64,000 bases of DNA from Bursaphelenchus xylophilus (lineage: Eukaryota; Nematoda; Chromadorea; Rhabditida; Aphelenchoididae), in assembly GCA_904066235.2 (NCBI GenBank), contig CAJFCV020000006.1, forward strand, positions 3,906,001-3,970,000, given 5' to 3'. How positions within the stretch are numbered: position 1 is the first letter of the stretch; each line of letters starts with the position of its first letter. Shown piece by piece: positions 63,039-64,000 of the stretch. The translations under genes were made by a program, and so were the position numbers. The notes below the pieces were generated by a model. It had not been told where the DNA came from. It did not search any database and was given only the letters and a program-made list of their open reading frames with translations.

Positions 63039-64000
63039 ATGGCCGAATTTCTGAATCTCGGAGCTAATTGCGATCTGGAACAATGCCGGAAATTGGATTA
63101 CACTCCTTTCACCTGTTTCAAATGTAAAAAGATCTTCTGGTACGAAAACTACTCGTTTATCATTTACAGGGGAAGTACTTCAAGTGTGACGCTCAGATTT
63201 TCTTTAAAATTTGCACACACGTCGGGTATGGACTAAATATCAATTCCTGAAAATTTTAGCTCGCGCTTTGCGGGCGCCGCCGAGATATCGAACGATTTTT
63301 GCCGCCGAGAGAGCACGCTCAACGTGGAGAGCGGTCAGAGAGAAAACCGTTTTTTGGCCATAACTTTGGCAGTTTGGTGCGGAAAAATTTGATTTTTTGT
63401 AGAAACGTTATCCTTTACAGTTGAAATAGGCATGAAACTTTTCGTGCCGAAATTCGGCAAAAAGTCCTAAAATTTCGCCGACTTTCGATCTAAAAATCTC
63501 GGTTGTTTCTGCAAAGCGCGAGCTAGGATTCCCGCATATATCTTAGAAAAAATTATTCTAAATTTGTGCCAAGTTTCATCAAAATCTGAGCGTCACACTT
63601 CAAGTACTTCCCTTGTTAGTTTGACGTTTAGTACAGCTCACAGACTTAACCATGGATGTGAAAACAACGAGGATCAGACGATTGCGGTGCCTAAAAATGC
63701 AAATGGAGAGTTTTTAAAATTTATTTGCTCCAAAAGTGGATGTACGAAGTCGGAGCTCTCCAAAATCGAATGTTCTCAGTGCGAAAGACATTTCTGCATG
63801 GAGTGAGTTGTTTAATCTTTCTTGTTTTTTGTTTTTCGAGGCTGAACATTGGCCGTTTGGATGTTGAAATAAAAAATTTTCTTTCAGCCATCGCCAATGT
63901 GAAGATCATGATTGTGAGGCTGTTTTGGAAGCTCAAAGGAACCAGAAAAGTCGGATTCGGGTGGTAACAGCTTCGGAAGTCAACATCAAAGCTCCGAAAA
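63039..64000 (+). CDS. zfand1: ZFAND1-type double AN1 zinc-finger protein (5' part)
   Basis: Exons 63039-63139, 63632-63802 and 63888 to beyond the window edge join in frame. The first AN1 finger is CDLEQC...CFKCKKIFC followed, across the first junction, by TAHRLNHGC. The second is CSKSGCTKSEL...CSQCERHFCMD, HRQCEDHDC. Both have the C2-C2-C-H-H-C order of AN1 fingers and match the human ZFAND1 start MAELDIGQHC. ZFAND1 brings the proteasome and p97 to stress granules; the C-terminal ubiquitin-like part lies outside the window. The gene is truncated only by the window. Intron 1 is almost entirely a MITE. Confidence 0.88.
63167..63615 (+). mobile_element. 449-bp TTA-flanked MITE, family B reference copy
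   Basis: Terminal inverted repeats begin CAGGGGAAGTACTTCAAGTG on the left and CAAGGGAAGTACTTGAAGTG on the opposite strand at the right, continuing through GACGCTCAGATTTT for about 35 bp. TTA is duplicated at 63164-63166 and 63616-63618. TTA duplication is typical of Harbinger/PIF-like elements. No frame of length is present. Older relatives lie at 1878-2314, 3085-3455 and as fragments elsewhere. Confidence 0.85.

Noticed and set aside
1..64000. CRISPR arrays, bacterial operons, ribosome binding sites
   Set aside because: All confident genes are intron-containing animal genes; no regularly spaced direct repeats were seen.

Overview
The window reads as nuclear DNA of a nematode. Exons are small to medium, introns have GTAAGT/GTGAGT donors and TTTCAG acceptors, and the AT-rich non-coding DNA is full of short inverted-repeat elements. 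The gene set includes a Schnurri/SMA-9-type zinc-finger protein with a glutamine-rich N-terminus and a Tribbles pseudokinase of the NIPI-3 kind. The species cannot be named. A full-length FMR1/FXR gene argues against a close relative of Caenorhabditis elegans, which is generally described as lacking FMRP. All gene models were spliced by eye from reading frame, splice sites and family similarity.

Layout. 1-6796: no gene; repeat relics and a promoter-like end. 6797-11570 (+): lipid phosphate phosphatase of five exons, with a 2.5-kb foldback element in intron 3. 11571-27776: about 16 kb without a recognisable gene, holding MITEs and scattered GC-rich or purine-rich islands. 27856-37627 (+): sma-9/Schnurri-type gene, 12 exons, about 1648 residues. 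38266-39535 (-): LAP1/LULL1-like torsin cofactor. 40133-42143 (-): FMR1/FXR. 43878-44543 (+): ribosomal protein L30. 44719-45282 (+): Erv1/ALR sulfhydryl oxidase, probably in an operon with rpl-30. 45283-54603: long gene-poor stretch with pyrimidine-rich islands, a candidate non-coding exon and a strong TATA box. 54606-58363 (+): Tribbles pseudokinase. 60747-62823 (-): ERGIC3/Erv46. 63039 to the right edge (+): ZFAND1, cut off by the window.

The genes do not form one pathway. Several are regulators: SMA-9 is a BMP/Smad cofactor in C. elegans, FMRP is a translational regulator, and Tribbles is an adaptor for E3-ligase and C/EBP control. The rest are housekeeping: L30, Erv1, Erv46 cargo receptor, ZFAND1 and phosphatidate phosphatase. 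rpl-30 and erv1 are tandem and close. fmr1 and the LAP1-like gene are tandem with about 600 bp between them. ERGIC3 and ZFAND1 are divergent from a 215-bp shared upstream region.

The most unusual structures are in the repeats. A foldback with two mirror-image 867-bp arms carries a tRNA-like Pol III promoter unit in each arm and has a later MITE inserted in only one arm. Seven copies belong to one TA-flanked palindromic MITE family, one of them sitting exactly at the dyad of another palindrome. A TTA-flanked MITE forms almost all of a ZFAND1 intron. A 12-bp motif recurs in non-coding DNA.
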